38,245 nucleotides of DNA from CAMCXT01 sp046302715 (GCA_046302715.1 JBKCHQ010000199.1:1-38245); one strand, 5' to 3'; counted from the stretch's first letter, positions 23,145 through 33,157 are shown. The notes: a model not told the origin generated them from the letters alone. Program-made: numbers and translations.

Positions 23145-24441
23145 GCTCCTTTTGGAGCACAAACCAAAATTCAGTTCCCTTACCTAGGGTTGAATTTACC
23201 TCAAGCGCAGAACCGTGCCGGTGTAAAAAATCTGAAATTACATTTAATCCAATTCCGTGGCCTTTTTCGTGCGCGGTTCCCAATGTTGTGAAGGAAATTC
23301 CCTTTTTAATTTGCTCCAGCCGATCGGGCGGAATACCCACTCCTGAATCGCGCACTACGAAACGATATGAATCAGTTTTATCTTCAACCTGAATAAGGAT
23401 GCGACCTTTATCGGGGGTGAATTTAACCGCGTTTGAAATCAAATTGCGCAAAATAAAATCCAGCATATTTCTATCCGCATGAACAAACCCTGTCGCAGGC
23501 ATGCGTATTTCAAAATCAAGTTGCTTAACTCCTTGCAAAAGCAATAGGTTATTCGTCATTTTTCGAATATCGCTAAGGGCTAATTTTTCTGCCTTAAATT
23601 GCAGTTTATCGGATTGATTTTTTGACCATAAAAGCATGTTGTCTAAAAGTCCCAATGCTAGATCCGACCTGTTTTTTAATTCATTTACGATTACTTTTTG
23701 ATCTGACGCCACGAGTTTACTTTCCACCATTTTTAGACCTGAGCTTATTAAAATCAAAGGACTGCGCAGGTCATGCGAAAGAATCGAAATCAATTTGTCT
23801 CGCGTATCAACGGTATTGGATAATTTTTCATTATTTTCTGAAATATTGCGTTTTTGAAGCAACAGATCATCTTGAATTCTTTTGCTTATCAATAATACAA
23901 TGATTAGCTCAAAACATACCACCAAAACGGTTCCACTCAAATTCATAATCCATTCTATCTCTAACTCCTCCCGTGTAAGAACAATATTAGGGCCCATCCG
24001 AAAATCGGAGAGTATGACTAAAAAATAAATGATTAAAACAATTAAAGCCAAAACATATCCCATTTTCCGCTCATTTCCCTGAAAAACGATGAGTGTACTC
24101 ATCATTACCGGAATAATAAAGGCCAACACAAACGTTTCTTTGCCGGCAATAAAGGATAGCATAGATATGGCAGAAACTACAACAAACAGGTTGATTATTT
24201 TAGAAAGTGCTTTATATCCATTTCTGTAAAGTAAATACATCACAAACGTATGCGGCAACAAACAAATGCATATAAGAGCTTGCAGATTTTTATCTAAAAC
24301 AAGATTTACAATAGAGTAGATTACCGAAAATACTGCAACTATGGAAAGAATCACGACATGTATCTGGTGGCCTTTTTCCACCAGGATATCATTAGACCCC
24401 TTGTTTTGTGCATCTATCACGGCATTAAAGTCAGAATTCAT
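23128..24441 (-). CDS. Membrane sensor histidine kinase
   Basis: This 437-residue kinase has a membrane-embedded N-terminal region of about six helices (29-195), containing no periplasmic domain to speak of. A short coiled-coil linker, a HisKA domain and a HATPase domain follow. The phospho-acceptor is His223 in LISILSHDLRSPL. The N box is LRNLISNAVKF, G1 is RDSGVGIPPDR and G2 is GHGIGLNV, all intact. The embedded sensor type suggests a signal in or near the membrane. No response regulator adjoins it. The last five codons overlap the convergent membrane-protein gene. The ATG at 24441 is separated by 131 nt from the divergent LamG gene. Confidence 0.88.
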   Translation of the reverse strand: MNSDFNAVIDAQNKGSNDILVEKGHQIHVVILSIVAVFSVIYSIVNLVLDKNLQALICICLLPHTFVMYLLYRNGYKALSKIINLFVVVSAISMLSFIAGKETFVLAFIIPVMMSTLIVFQGNERKMGYVLALIVLIIYFLVILSDFRMGPNIVLTREELEIEWIMNLSGTVLVVCFELIIVLLISKRIQDDLLLQKRNISENNEKLSNTVDTRDKLISILSHDLRSPLILISSGLKMVESKLVASDQKVIVNELKNRSDLALGLLDNMLLWSKNQSDKLQFKAEKLALSDIRKMTNNLLLLQGVKQLDFEIRMPATGFVHADRNMLDFILRNLISNAVKFTPDKGRILIQVEDKTDSYRFVVRDSGVGIPPDRLEQIKKGISFTTLGTAHEKGHGIGLNVISDFLHRHGSALEVNSTLGKGTEFWFVLQKELKDAE

Positions 24442-24572
24442 AGCATCATTAATAGGTTATTGACATTGAAACTGTCAGTCAACCCTATTTTCAACACAAT
24501 AGTCTGAATATTTTGTGAAATAAATGCTTTTCATCCGTCAAATATTTTTGAATTTTTGGGTAATCTTGCTGT

Positions 24573-25943
24573 ATGAAGAAATTGTTAATTGCATTTAAAC
24601 TATTGGTTTCGCTGCATTTTGCTTTAGCGCAACAAACCACCTATCAGGCTGCACTCAATTTAGACGGTACCGACGATGAAATCCGTATTCCTGGGGCACT
24701 CGATCTCTTAACGGGGAGCACTGAAATAACGCTGAGCTGCTGGGCCTATTTGCGAAATACGGCGCCTGCATTTCCAAATTTCGACGGAATTGTTGGATTT
24801 AGAAACGATGTTTCGGCTGACTTTTACATACTGCAGCTTTCAGACAATCAAATCGAAGCCCGATTCAGAAACAGCAATTTCGATCCTCCCTTTACCATCG
24901 CTCACACCGGTGATTTTACCTTAAACACTTGGCAGCATTTTGCGATGAGTTATAACGGCAGCATGCTTCGATTATACATCAATGGTGTGCAGGTGGATAG
25001 TCTCCCCGCATCAGGCTTTCTGGGCGAAACCGGCGGAGATCTCATGGCAGGTTTCCTCTATTTTAATCCTACCGTTAATTATGCACTCGATGGGCAAATT
25101 GATGAGGTTGGCCTTTGGAACCGAGCCCTGTCAAACGAAGAAATTGCATGTCTATATTCTGGAGCCATTTCATTAACTTCGCCAGGCTTACTGGCTTGTT
25201 TGCGTTTTAATGAAGGTATGCCGGCAGGCGATAATACCAGCATTACAGAGATTGTAAATTTAGTAGGAGCTCCTAATGCCACACTTTCGGGATTGGCTTT
25301 AACCGGCGAAAGCTCCAACTATACAAATGGCATTAACAATTACCAAAACTCAACCGCTCAATTATGCGGAAATTCTATTTCGTTCGGCACCATCACCATT
25401 ACCGAACCGGGCGTCTATTATCAGGAATTTGAAACTTCGGGAGTTTGTGATTCCTTAGTTGAACTGGTGGTGAGCGCTCAAAATTTAAATACCAACGTTA
25501 ATACAGCAGGCAACACATTAATTTCATTAGCAAGCGGTGTAAACTACCAGTGGATTGATTGTGACAGCGGAAACGAAATTTCAGGAGCTACCCAGCAAAC
25601 GTTCAGCCCCACCAATTCGGGCAATTATGCGGTAATTGTTTCGGCCAATGCCTGCAGCGATACCTCTGCATGTATTTCGGTAAATACTGCAGGTATAACC
25701 TCAGTGCTGGGAACTCAATTTACTGTAATGCCAAATCCGGCCAATGAACGTGTATTTATACACGCTACATCGCCAATCAGTTTTACCATCGAACTGATGA
25801 GTCTGCAAGGCAAACTTATTTGCACGCAACAAGGAACAGGAGGAACTCAAGCTTTCGATCTTCAAAATATACCACCCGGCTGTTATTTGCTCAACATCAT
25901 TGAGGCGAATCATCGCTACACCCAAAAATTGATTGTTGAATAA
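24573..25943 (+). CDS. Secreted LamG-domain protein with T9SS type A sorting domain
   Basis: This is a 456-residue T9SS substrate. It has a signal peptide (1-19), a LamG/concanavalin-like jelly roll (about 25-205), ending in the hallmark GQIDEVGLWNRALSNEEIACLYSG, an Ig-like or all-beta middle (about 260-370, GATQQTFSPTNSGNYAVIV), and a C-terminal sorting domain (about 385-456) with MPNPANERV and DLQNIPPGCYLLNI; it ends in TQKLIVE. The sorting domain marks export across the outer membrane and anchoring or release at the surface. LamG domains bind glycans or proteins. TAATCTTG at 24561-24568 is a possible -7 box just before the ATG. Its stop is 16 nt before the TonB-dependent receptor start, suggesting a shared transcript and task. 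Confidence 0.9.
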   Translation: MKKLLIAFKLLVSLHFALAQQTTYQAALNLDGTDDEIRIPGALDLLTGSTEITLSCWAYLRNTAPAFPNFDGIVGFRNDVSADFYILQLSDNQIEARFRNSNFDPPFTIAHTGDFTLNTWQHFAMSYNGSMLRLYINGVQVDSLPASGFLGETGGDLMAGFLYFNPTVNYALDGQIDEVGLWNRALSNEEIACLYSGAISLTSPGLLACLRFNEGMPAGDNTSITEIVNLVGAPNATLSGLALTGESSNYTNGINNYQNSTAQLCGNSISFGTITITEPGVYYQEFETSGVCDSLVELVVSAQNLNTNVNTAGNTLISLASGVNYQWIDCDSGNEISGATQQTFSPTNSGNYAVIVSANACSDTSACISVNTAGITSVLGTQFTVMPNPANERVFIHATSPISFTIELMSLQGKLICTQQGTGGTQAFDLQNIPPGCYLLNIIEANHRYTQKLIVE

Positions 25944-25959
25944 GCTGTTCGCTGATTTT

Positions 25960-28326
25960 ATGCCTCTTTTGCAACGCTTCCTAATTGTTTTCACCCTCTT
26001 ATTTTCGGTACCGCTATGTGGGCAGGTGCAATTAAAAATTACAGATGGACAAAATGGTGAGGCATTATTCAGAGTAATTGTATCCGAAAAAGGTCAGTTT
26101 TTGGGCTATTCCGACATGGAAGGAATGATTCGGATTCCCAACAAGGAACAGAACACCCGTAAAATTAATTTTAAACTCTTTGGTTATAAAGATACTTCGC
26201 TGATATTAGAAGGTGGTCAAGAAGGAGTAATCCCAGTACTATTGGCGCCTAACAGCACTACACTCAACACCTATGTAGTAAGCGGAAACAGATATATTCA
26301 GCCCTTGGAGCTGCAATCGGTGAGTATTGATGTCATAAAATCGGAAGACCTCAACAAACGATTTACGACCAATTTGGCTACCGCGGCAGAACGGCTTTCG
26401 GGAGTTAACATTTTAGACGGCCAGGCCTCCATCCGTGGTGGAAGCGGATATGCCTACGGCGCCGGATCAAGGGTTTTATTGGTGGTAGACAATCAACCCC
26501 TCATAACGGCCGATCGCAATGATATTAAGTGGAATTATTTGCCGCTTGAGCTTACCGACCAGATTGAAGTGGTAAAGGGTGCATCGTCTGTACAATATGG
26601 AGGCTCTGCTTTAAATGGGGTCATCCACTTACGCACGCTATGGCCCGACTCGGTACCGGAAACACGCATCAGTACTTTTGCATCGCTTGTACCCGAAACT
26701 ACGGGGCCGGCTACAGGCTGGTGGGGCGACGAATATCCGCGGCAATACGGTTTTAGTTTTGCCCATTTACAAAAACTAAAGCATGGTGTTGACATGGCTG
26801 TTTCGGGCAATTACCTCAACAATACCAGCTGGCTGAATGGAGAGTACGAAGATCGGAAGCGTGTTACGATGAAGTTCAGAAAACGCTTTGGTAAAAAACA
26901 ACGACTTTCGGCAGGCTTAGAGGGAACTGTAATGCATACCAAAAATGGCTTTTTTCTCTTCTGGAAAAACGACACCACCGATGCCTTTCAGCCATATGCA
27001 GAAACCACCAAACTCGATTTTAACGATGTTTGGCTGAATATCGACCCCTGGATTAGCTTCGATGACGGAACAAACGGGCGACATACCTTGAGGATGCGCT
27101 ATTATTCTACCTATCAGAGCGCCTTCACAACATGGACACCTGCAACGCATTTATTTAACGGCGATTACCAATATCAGCGGCAGTTGTTTTGGGGCATTAA
27201 TCTCAATACCGGATTGTCGGGCAACTATTTCAGATTTCGTGATGATGGCCTGGGCGGCTTGCACACCGGAAACTACGCTGGTATATACGCTCAGCTCGAT
27301 AAAGAATGGGGGCGCTTTCAGTTATCGGCCGGATGCCGCTACGAATTATTTAGAATCGATACGTTTGTGACCCGTTCCATACCTGTTATGCGATATGGTG
27401 TTAACTATCGTGCTGCTAAAAATACCTATTTGCGCGGATCATATGGCGAAGGCTTCAGATTCCCCTCTCCGGCCGAACGTTTTGTAAAATATAATATCGA
27501 CATTATTAACATTTACCCCAACCCCGATTTACAACCCGAAACCGGTTGGAATGCCGAATTGGGCGTTAAACAGAAATTTAGCCGCGATGAATGGGTTGGT
27601 TTTGTAGATCTGGCATTTTTTGTTACCGCCTACTCTAACATGACCGAGTTTTCGTTCGCTCAATGGGGAACGATAAATGATCCCTTATACGGATTGGGAT
27701 TTAAGAGCATCAATATAACACGGGCTCTTATTGGAGGCTTTGAACTTTCGGCATTTAGCGAAGGTAAAATAGCAGGACATGATGTAAGCATTTCGGGCGG
27801 TTACACCTATATAAATCCAGTAGATTTAAGCATTCCCGACTCCACCCAACTGCCGTCAGAACAATTGCAAAACGACAGCCTCGACATGCTCTTGCCGTTT
27901 ATTCAGTATGCCATCAATAATTTCGACACTACCAATACGGCACAATCAAACCCGGTTTTACGTTACCGTTACAGGCATATGATTAAATTCAATGCCGACT
28001 GGATTCTGAAAAAAGGTTTTATGCTAGGTGCTGGCGTACGCATGTATAGTTTTATGGAGAAGATCGATCCTATTTTGGAGTTTTTTGTTCCCGGGCTGGC
28101 AAACTACCGCATTAATAATCGCAATTTCAGCTATGTAATTGATGCACGAATGGGATATCAGTTTGCCAATGGAAGCCGTTTGAGCTTGCAAGTTACCAAT
28201 ATCAACAACGAATTTATAACCATCAGACCGGCCAAACCCGAGAGCCCCAGAATGTTTACGCTACAGTATAATACTACACTGCGATATAAGCAGCGAAAAA
28301 ATAGATTAATTAAAGGGTTTAAATAA
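25960..28326 (+). CDS. TonB-dependent outer-membrane receptor
   Basis: This is a 788-residue receptor for energised uptake across the outer membrane. It has a signal peptide (1-22, ending LCGQ), a carboxypeptidase-regulatory-like beta domain (about 23-105, KITDGQNGEALFRVIVSEKG), and a plug (about 110-240) with GSGYAYGAGSRVLLVVDNQPLIT and EVVKGASSVQYGGSALNGVIHLRT. A 22-strand barrel candidate (about 240-788) follows. I choose the ATG at 25960; the TTG at 25933 would lie in the preceding gene. No TonB box is evident and no SusD-like partner is adjacent, so it is not a classical polysaccharide-utilisation SusC. The preceding LamG gene is probably cotranscribed and may supply a surface binding protein. 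The ligand is unknown. Confidence 0.9.
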   Translation: MPLLQRFLIVFTLLFSVPLCGQVQLKITDGQNGEALFRVIVSEKGQFLGYSDMEGMIRIPNKEQNTRKINFKLFGYKDTSLILEGGQEGVIPVLLAPNSTTLNTYVVSGNRYIQPLELQSVSIDVIKSEDLNKRFTTNLATAAERLSGVNILDGQASIRGGSGYAYGAGSRVLLVVDNQPLITADRNDIKWNYLPLELTDQIEVVKGASSVQYGGSALNGVIHLRTLWPDSVPETRISTFASLVPETTGPATGWWGDEYPRQYGFSFAHLQKLKHGVDMAVSGNYLNNTSWLNGEYEDRKRVTMKFRKRFGKKQRLSAGLEGTVMHTKNGFFLFWKNDTTDAFQPYAETTKLDFNDVWLNIDPWISFDDGTNGRHTLRMRYYSTYQSAFTTWTPATHLFNGDYQYQRQLFWGINLNTGLSGNYFRFRDDGLGGLHTGNYAGIYAQLDKEWGRFQLSAGCRYELFRIDTFVTRSIPVMRYGVNYRAAKNTYLRGSYGEGFRFPSPAERFVKYNIDIINIYPNPDLQPETGWNAELGVKQKFSRDEWVGFVDLAFFVTAYSNMTEFSFAQWGTINDPLYGLGFKSINITRALIGGFELSAFSEGKIAGHDVSISGGYTYINPVDLSIPDSTQLPSEQLQNDSLDMLLPFIQYAINNFDTTNTAQSNPVLRYRYRHMIKFNADWILKKGFMLGAGVRMYSFMEKIDPILEFFVPGLANYRINNRNFSYVIDARMGYQFANGSRLSLQVTNINNEFITIRPAKPESPRMFTLQYNTTLRYKQRKNRLIKGFK

Positions 28327-28371
28327 TTTAAAAACGATTTAATTTTGAAGGCATTTTAATACTATAATTCT

Positions 28372-28689
28372 ATGATAACATCTATACTATTCTCATTAAC
28401 ACTTAATTTGTATACGGTTTGTTCAACCGTACAACCATTGCCTTCGGTTGAATATACTAAAGATGAGCGCTGCTGGATTAATGGAACAAGTGTTAGAATG
28501 CGTTCAAGACCATCAAGAAATGGAGATATCCTGGCTGTTTTTAACAATGGTGAAAACGTAAAAATTATTCGTTCTCATGATGTAAAAGACGATTGGGGAA
28601 ATACGGTTGAGTTTTGGTACTTAGTGCGAAGACGTAACGGAACCGAAGGATGGGTGCATGGTGATTATGTTGATTGTAACGGCTGTTAA
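28372..28689 (+). CDS. Exported bacterial SH3-domain protein
   Basis: This 105-residue protein has a possible hydrophobic leader (1-18, MITSILFSLTLNLYTVCS) and a bacterial SH3 domain with WINGTSVRMRSRPSRNGDILAVFNNGENVKII and FWYLVRRRNGTEGWVHGDYV. SH3_3-type domains bind cell-wall peptides or act as small adaptors in envelope proteins. The Cys near the leader end could be lipoprotein-like, but no good lipobox is seen. It follows the TonB receptor by 45 nt. TAATTTTG at 28340-28347 is a consensus-like -7 box, so it may also be transcribed alone. No partner enzyme is known. Confidence 0.75.
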   Translation: MITSILFSLTLNLYTVCSTVQPLPSVEYTKDERCWINGTSVRMRSRPSRNGDILAVFNNGENVKIIRSHDVKDDWGNTVEFWYLVRRRNGTEGWVHGDYVDCNGC

Positions 28690-28721
28690 AAACAACATTC
28701 GGTTTAACCTATTCAATTTAA

Positions 28722-29486
28722 CTACATCCTAAAATCGGCCACCACCGGACAATGATCGCTGTGCTTGGCGTCGGGCAAAATTAACGCATGCTCAAGTTTA
28801 TCGGATAAGGTTTCGCTCGCACAAATATAATCTATGCGCCAGCCCAGATTTTTAGCGCGTGCCCCTGCTCTAAAACTCCACCAGGTATAATGATGCGGGT
28901 TTGAATTCACCGCACGGAACGTGTCTACAAAACCAGAATTTAAAAACTGCTCCATCCATTGGCGTTCCTCAGGTAAAAAGCCCGAACTATTAGCATTCGA
29001 AACCGGATTATGAATATCGATGGCCTGATGACAAATGTTAAAATCGCCGCACACAATTAAATTATTTCGTTGCTTTCGCAATGTATTCATGTAATCCTGG
29101 TAATACTCCAGAAACTGCATTTTAACCACTTGACGTTCGTCGCCACTGGAACCCGAGGGAAAATAGGTTGAAATAACCGATAAATCGCCGAAATCAAGTC
29201 GAATTGAGCGCCCCTCAAAATCGTATAAATCATGTCCCAACCCTCTTATCACAGCATCGGGCTTGCGACGGGTTAAAATGGCAACGCCGCTATACCCTTT
29301 CTTTTCGGCCGGAAATAAATAAGGTTCATAGCCCACTGAACGAAACACATCCAGATCTAATTGATCTTCCTGCGATTTAATTTCCTGTAAGCATAAAACG
29401 TCGGCATCACTGGCCTGCATCCAATCTAAAAATCCCTTCGAAAGCGCCGAACGCAATCCGTTAACATTATACGTAGCTACTCGCAT
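28722..29486 (-). CDS. xth: Exodeoxyribonuclease III (AP endonuclease)
   Basis: This 254-residue enzyme of the EEP fold repairs abasic sites and 3' ends in the cytoplasm. The N-terminal catalytic motifs are VATYNVNGLRSAL and LCLQEIK (metal-binding Glu). The core contains GYSGVAILTRR and STYFPSG, then CGDFNICHQAIDIHNP, and the last block is GWRIDYICAS and SDHCPVVADF (Asp-His pair). All active-site elements are intact and the length is typical. It is convergent with the SH3 gene and divergent from the 1155-residue membrane protein. No unusual features. Confidence 0.94.
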   Translation of the reverse strand: MRVATYNVNGLRSALSKGFLDWMQASDADVLCLQEIKSQEDQLDLDVFRSVGYEPYLFPAEKKGYSGVAILTRRKPDAVIRGLGHDLYDFEGRSIRLDFGDLSVISTYFPSGSSGDERQVVKMQFLEYYQDYMNTLRKQRNNLIVCGDFNICHQAIDIHNPVSNANSSGFLPEERQWMEQFLNSGFVDTFRAVNSNPHHYTWWSFRAGARAKNLGWRIDYICASETLSDKLEHALILPDAKHSDHCPVVADFRM

Positions 29487-29598
29487 ATATGACTTTTATT
29501 AAATTATGTAGCCAATTAACATAAAATTGACCGAAATGCAGCACAACTTGGCCCCAATTCCGTTATGAATTGTTGTATATTCGACCGAGAGGAATTCT

Positions 29599-32500
29599 GT
29601 GTACCGCTTTAATTTATTGATATTCATAACTTTCTTATTCCTGATGCCCAAGGCGCAGGCGCAATTGAGTTCGCTCAGAAAAAAGCAGGTAGTAATATTT
29701 GGCGACACCACCACATTAGATACGTTAAGTATTCAGGCGGGTACATTTAAGGTTTTGAACAAGAGTAATTTTAATGAGCGTTATATTCTCGTCGCCGAAA
29801 AGGCATGGATAATTCGAAAAAATTCAAGTAAAGAACCCGATACGCTGGATGTAGAATATCGGGTATTCCCCTTTTTATTTTCGAAAGTTTACAGCAACCC
29901 TAATCGTCGAATAAGCACTGCGGCCGAACGGGGTATTGGCAATCCATTTTTGTACACCCCACAAAGTCGCGACAAATCGCAGGCATCGTTCTCGGGCCTC
30001 AATAAATCGGGCTCGCTCTCGCGTGGCATCAGCGTAGGCAATAATCAAGATCTGGCGGTAAACTCGGCATTAAACCTCCAACTTTCGGGGAAACTTTCGC
30101 CCGAAATCGACATCAGTGCAGCCATTACCGACGAAAATATCCCCATACAACCCGATGGGAATACCCAACAACTGCAGGATTTTGATAAAGTATTTATTCA
30201 ATTATCGGACGAACGCTCCAAACTCATCGTGGGCGATTTTCAAATAACGCGGCCCGAGTCGTATTTCATGAATTTTAATAAACGTTTGCAAGGCGGTAGT
30301 TTTACCACACGCCAGGAAGTAAAACCTTTTAAAAACAAAGCCCCACTAAAACTAAAAAGCGGGGCGAGTATTGCCGTGGCCCGCGGACGATTTGCCCGAA
30401 ATTCCATACAGGGCATCGAAGGCAATCAAGGTCCGTACCGATTAAAAGGGATTCAAAACGAGCAATACATCGTGGTCCTATCAGGCTCGGAGAAGGTATA
30501 TATTGACGGACGTTTACTAAAACGTGGTCAGGAAAATGATTACATTATTGATTATAACAATGCCGAAATTTCGTTTACGGCAAAAGTACTGATGACCAAA
30601 GACCTGCGCATTTTTGTAGAATTTGAATATACCGACCGCAATTACGCACGCAGCCTAGTGTACTTTAATCAAGAAGTGGCTACAGAACGCGTTCAGCTCA
30701 AAATAAATTATTACCTCGAACAAGATTCGAAGAACCAGCCCCTGCAGCAACAACTAAGTAACGAACAAAAACAGGCGCTTACCCAAGCTGGCGACTCACT
30801 GTCTCAAGCCCTAGTGCCATCGGCCGACAGTGTAGCCTTTTCGCCCGACGCTATTTTGTATAAGCAAATTGACACCACTGTAGCCGGTGTCGTATATCAA
30901 AACGTATTGGTTTACAGTACCCATCCCGACTCGGCACATTACCGCGCTATTTTTACTCAAGTAGGAATCAACAAAGGCGATTATATACAAACCAGCTCGG
31001 CGGCCAACGGCAGAGTATATTTATGGGTGGCGCCCGTTAATGGCATCCCACAAGGCACACATGTAGCCAAATATCAGTTGGTTCCACCGGGTAAAAAACA
31101 GCTCACCACCCTTGGCGTTGATGTTAAACTAACAGAAGGCTTAAGCTTTCAAACCGAGCTGGCGCATTCGGTAAACGATAAGAATACATTTTCTGCCTTA
31201 GACAACGAGGACGACATGGGCTGGGCGGGCCGAACCGCACTTAATTATGTGCGTAACATTGGAAAAGACAGCTTGCCTTGGCAAATGGCGAGTAGCCTGA
31301 GTTTGGAATATGTAAATCGAAATTTTTCGCCGCAGGAACGCTTTCGAAATGTGGAATTTGATCGCGACTGGAACAGCGGCTTTTTATCGCTTAGCGCCCA
31401 AAACGAAATTTTACCGCGATTTAATATCGCCTTTTCAAAGCAAAATCTTGGACAAATAAGCTATCTGCTTACCGCGTACCAAAAAGAAAACACCTTTAAT
31501 GCTCAGCAACACGGCTTAAATGCTACGATACAGAAAAAAGGATGGAACATTAATTACCTGGGAAGCATTACACAAAACAAGGCCGAAATTTTAGACGCAC
31601 GTTTTTACCGTCATAAATCATTAGTAAGCAAAGAAATATGGAAAGTGCAATTGGGTTATAAAGACGAATTGGAGCAAAACCTTTTACAAAACGATAGCTT
31701 GGATAAAAGCTCCTACGCATTTTTTGATCGTCAAGTTTTCATACAAAACAGAGACACCGCCCGACAGAAGTTTAATGTATTTTACCGGCAACGCAGCGAT
31801 GATGGCGTGCTCAATAGCCGACTTAAAAATTATGCGCTGGCCGAAAGTTTTGGCGTGTCAACCGATTGGAGCAAGAGCAAATCCTTGCAAATTCGAGCCT
31901 TAACTGCTGTGCGCAACCTCTACATTCGCGATACGACATTAAGCAGCCAGGCCCCCGAACGAAGCTTGCTTAATCGGCTTGAGGTAAATGTAAAAGGATT
32001 GAAAGGCAGCGTGGTTTCGTCCTTATTTTACGAAGCAGGTAGCGGACTCGAAAGCCGAAAAGAATTTAGCTACCTCGAAGTGCAGCCCGGACAAGGAATT
32101 TACAGCTGGAACGATTATAACAATAACGGCATCAAGGAGCTGAACGAGTTTGAGTTGGCAGCTTTCCCCGATCAGGCAAGATACATCCGTGTTTTTATTC
32201 CCACCACTGATTTTATTAAGGTATATTCCAACCAGTTTAGCCAAAGTTTGATGCTCAAAGCTCCCAGCAAATGGCAAAAAGAAAAAGGCATCAAGAAATT
32301 AATCGCTCGTATTTCTGCTCAAAGTGCGCTTAAAATTGACGGCCGCAGTCAAACCGAAGACGAAGTAAAGGCCTTTAATCCATTTACCTACGGCATTGAA
32401 GATCCCGATTTGATTTCGTTTAATCAGGCCTTAAGAAATTCGCTGTTTTTTAATCGCAGCCAAGGCAAAGTGGGCCTTGAATTTAACTGGCAGCAGAATT

Positions 32501-33066
32501 CAAACAAAGCCCTGCTCAACAATGGATTAGAGTCGAGGAGCAATCGTTTTGCCAATCATCGGCTACGCTGGAATGCCGGCGATCGTTTTACCTTGAATAC
32601 AGAGGGGCGTAACGGTCAAAAAACGAGCAAAGCAGATTTTTTCAGCACCCGCGATTTTTCGATTCAATACTTCGAAGTTTTTCCGGCCATTACCTACCAG
32701 CCCAATGTTAAGTTTCGGCTTAATCTCAACTATAAATATGGTTCTAAGAAAAACACGATGGCCCCAAATGGCGAAAACGCGCTGAGTCAATCGGCAGGTG
32801 TGGATGTAAAATATAGCGAAGCCGAGAAAGGCAGTTTTACCGGACGATTAAATTTTATCCTCATTAAATATAACGGCCAAACCAACACTCCGGTGGCGTT
32901 TGAAATTATGGAAGGCTTAAGTAACGGGCAAAACTACACTTGGGGCATATCCTACCAGCGTACCTTATCCAACAACATGCAGATAAACATTAACTACGAC
33001 GGCCGAAAGTCGGGCACTGCCAAGACTGTGCATGTGGGCGGGGTACAGGTTAGGCTGTTTTTTTAA
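29599..33066 (+). CDS. Large outer-membrane beta-barrel candidate with EF-hand-like loop
   Basis: This 1155-residue protein has a signal peptide (1-22, ending AQAQ) and long stretches of alternating polar and hydrophobic residues. It closes with VGGVQVRLFF, a terminal Phe typical of outer-membrane barrels. The block from GQENDYIIDYNNAEISFTA to TKDLRIFVEFEYTDRNYARS recalls repeated modules of the SprA-like surface proteins of Bacteroidota and related phyla, but SprA itself is about twice as long. An EF-hand-like loop, WNDYNNNGIKELNEFE, sits around residues 837-852. The start is a GTG with AGAGGA five nt upstream; ATG starts further in would remove the signal peptide. Function unknown; a secretion, transport or surface role is inferred. 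Confidence 0.65.
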   Translation: MYRFNLLIFITFLFLMPKAQAQLSSLRKKQVVIFGDTTTLDTLSIQAGTFKVLNKSNFNERYILVAEKAWIIRKNSSKEPDTLDVEYRVFPFLFSKVYSNPNRRISTAAERGIGNPFLYTPQSRDKSQASFSGLNKSGSLSRGISVGNNQDLAVNSALNLQLSGKLSPEIDISAAITDENIPIQPDGNTQQLQDFDKVFIQLSDERSKLIVGDFQITRPESYFMNFNKRLQGGSFTTRQEVKPFKNKAPLKLKSGASIAVARGRFARNSIQGIEGNQGPYRLKGIQNEQYIVVLSGSEKVYIDGRLLKRGQENDYIIDYNNAEISFTAKVLMTKDLRIFVEFEYTDRNYARSLVYFNQEVATERVQLKINYYLEQDSKNQPLQQQLSNEQKQALTQAGDSLSQALVPSADSVAFSPDAILYKQIDTTVAGVVYQNVLVYSTHPDSAHYRAIFTQVGINKGDYIQTSSAANGRVYLWVAPVNGIPQGTHVAKYQLVPPGKKQLTTLGVDVKLTEGLSFQTELAHSVNDKNTFSALDNEDDMGWAGRTALNYVRNIGKDSLPWQMASSLSLEYVNRNFSPQERFRNVEFDRDWNSGFLSLSAQNEILPRFNIAFSKQNLGQISYLLTAYQKENTFNAQQHGLNATIQKKGWNINYLGSITQNKAEILDARFYRHKSLVSKEIWKVQLGYKDELEQNLLQNDSLDKSSYAFFDRQVFIQNRDTARQKFNVFYRQRSDDGVLNSRLKNYALAESFGVSTDWSKSKSLQIRALTAVRNLYIRDTTLSSQAPERSLLNRLEVNVKGLKGSVVSSLFYEAGSGLESRKEFSYLEVQPGQGIYSWNDYNNNGIKELNEFELAAFPDQARYIRVFIPTTDFIKVYSNQFSQSLMLKAPSKWQKEKGIKKLIARISAQSALKIDGRSQTEDEVKAFNPFTYGIEDPDLISFNQALRNSLFFNRSQGKVGLEFNWQQNSNKALLNNGLESRSNRFANHRLRWNAGDRFTLNTEGRNGQKTSKADFFSTRDFSIQYFEVFPAITYQPNVKFRLNLNYKYGSKKNTMAPNGENALSQSAGVDVKYSEAEKGSFTGRLNFILIKYNGQTNTPVAFEIMEGLSNGQNYTWGISYQRTLSNNMQININYDGRKSGTAKTVHVGGVQVRLFF

Positions 33067-33157
33067 CGAATAGGCTCACATGATATAAATTTAATTCAAC
33101 CAATACCCTCAATCAGAATTTAAATTACTTATTTTTAAGCCGTAAAATTCATTGGAT

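Noticed and set aside
23145..23158. Short hairpin GCTCC-TTTT-GGAGC at the convergent gene ends
   Set aside because: It lies inside coding sequence of the kinase and is followed by no T-run on either strand, so it is not supported as a terminator.
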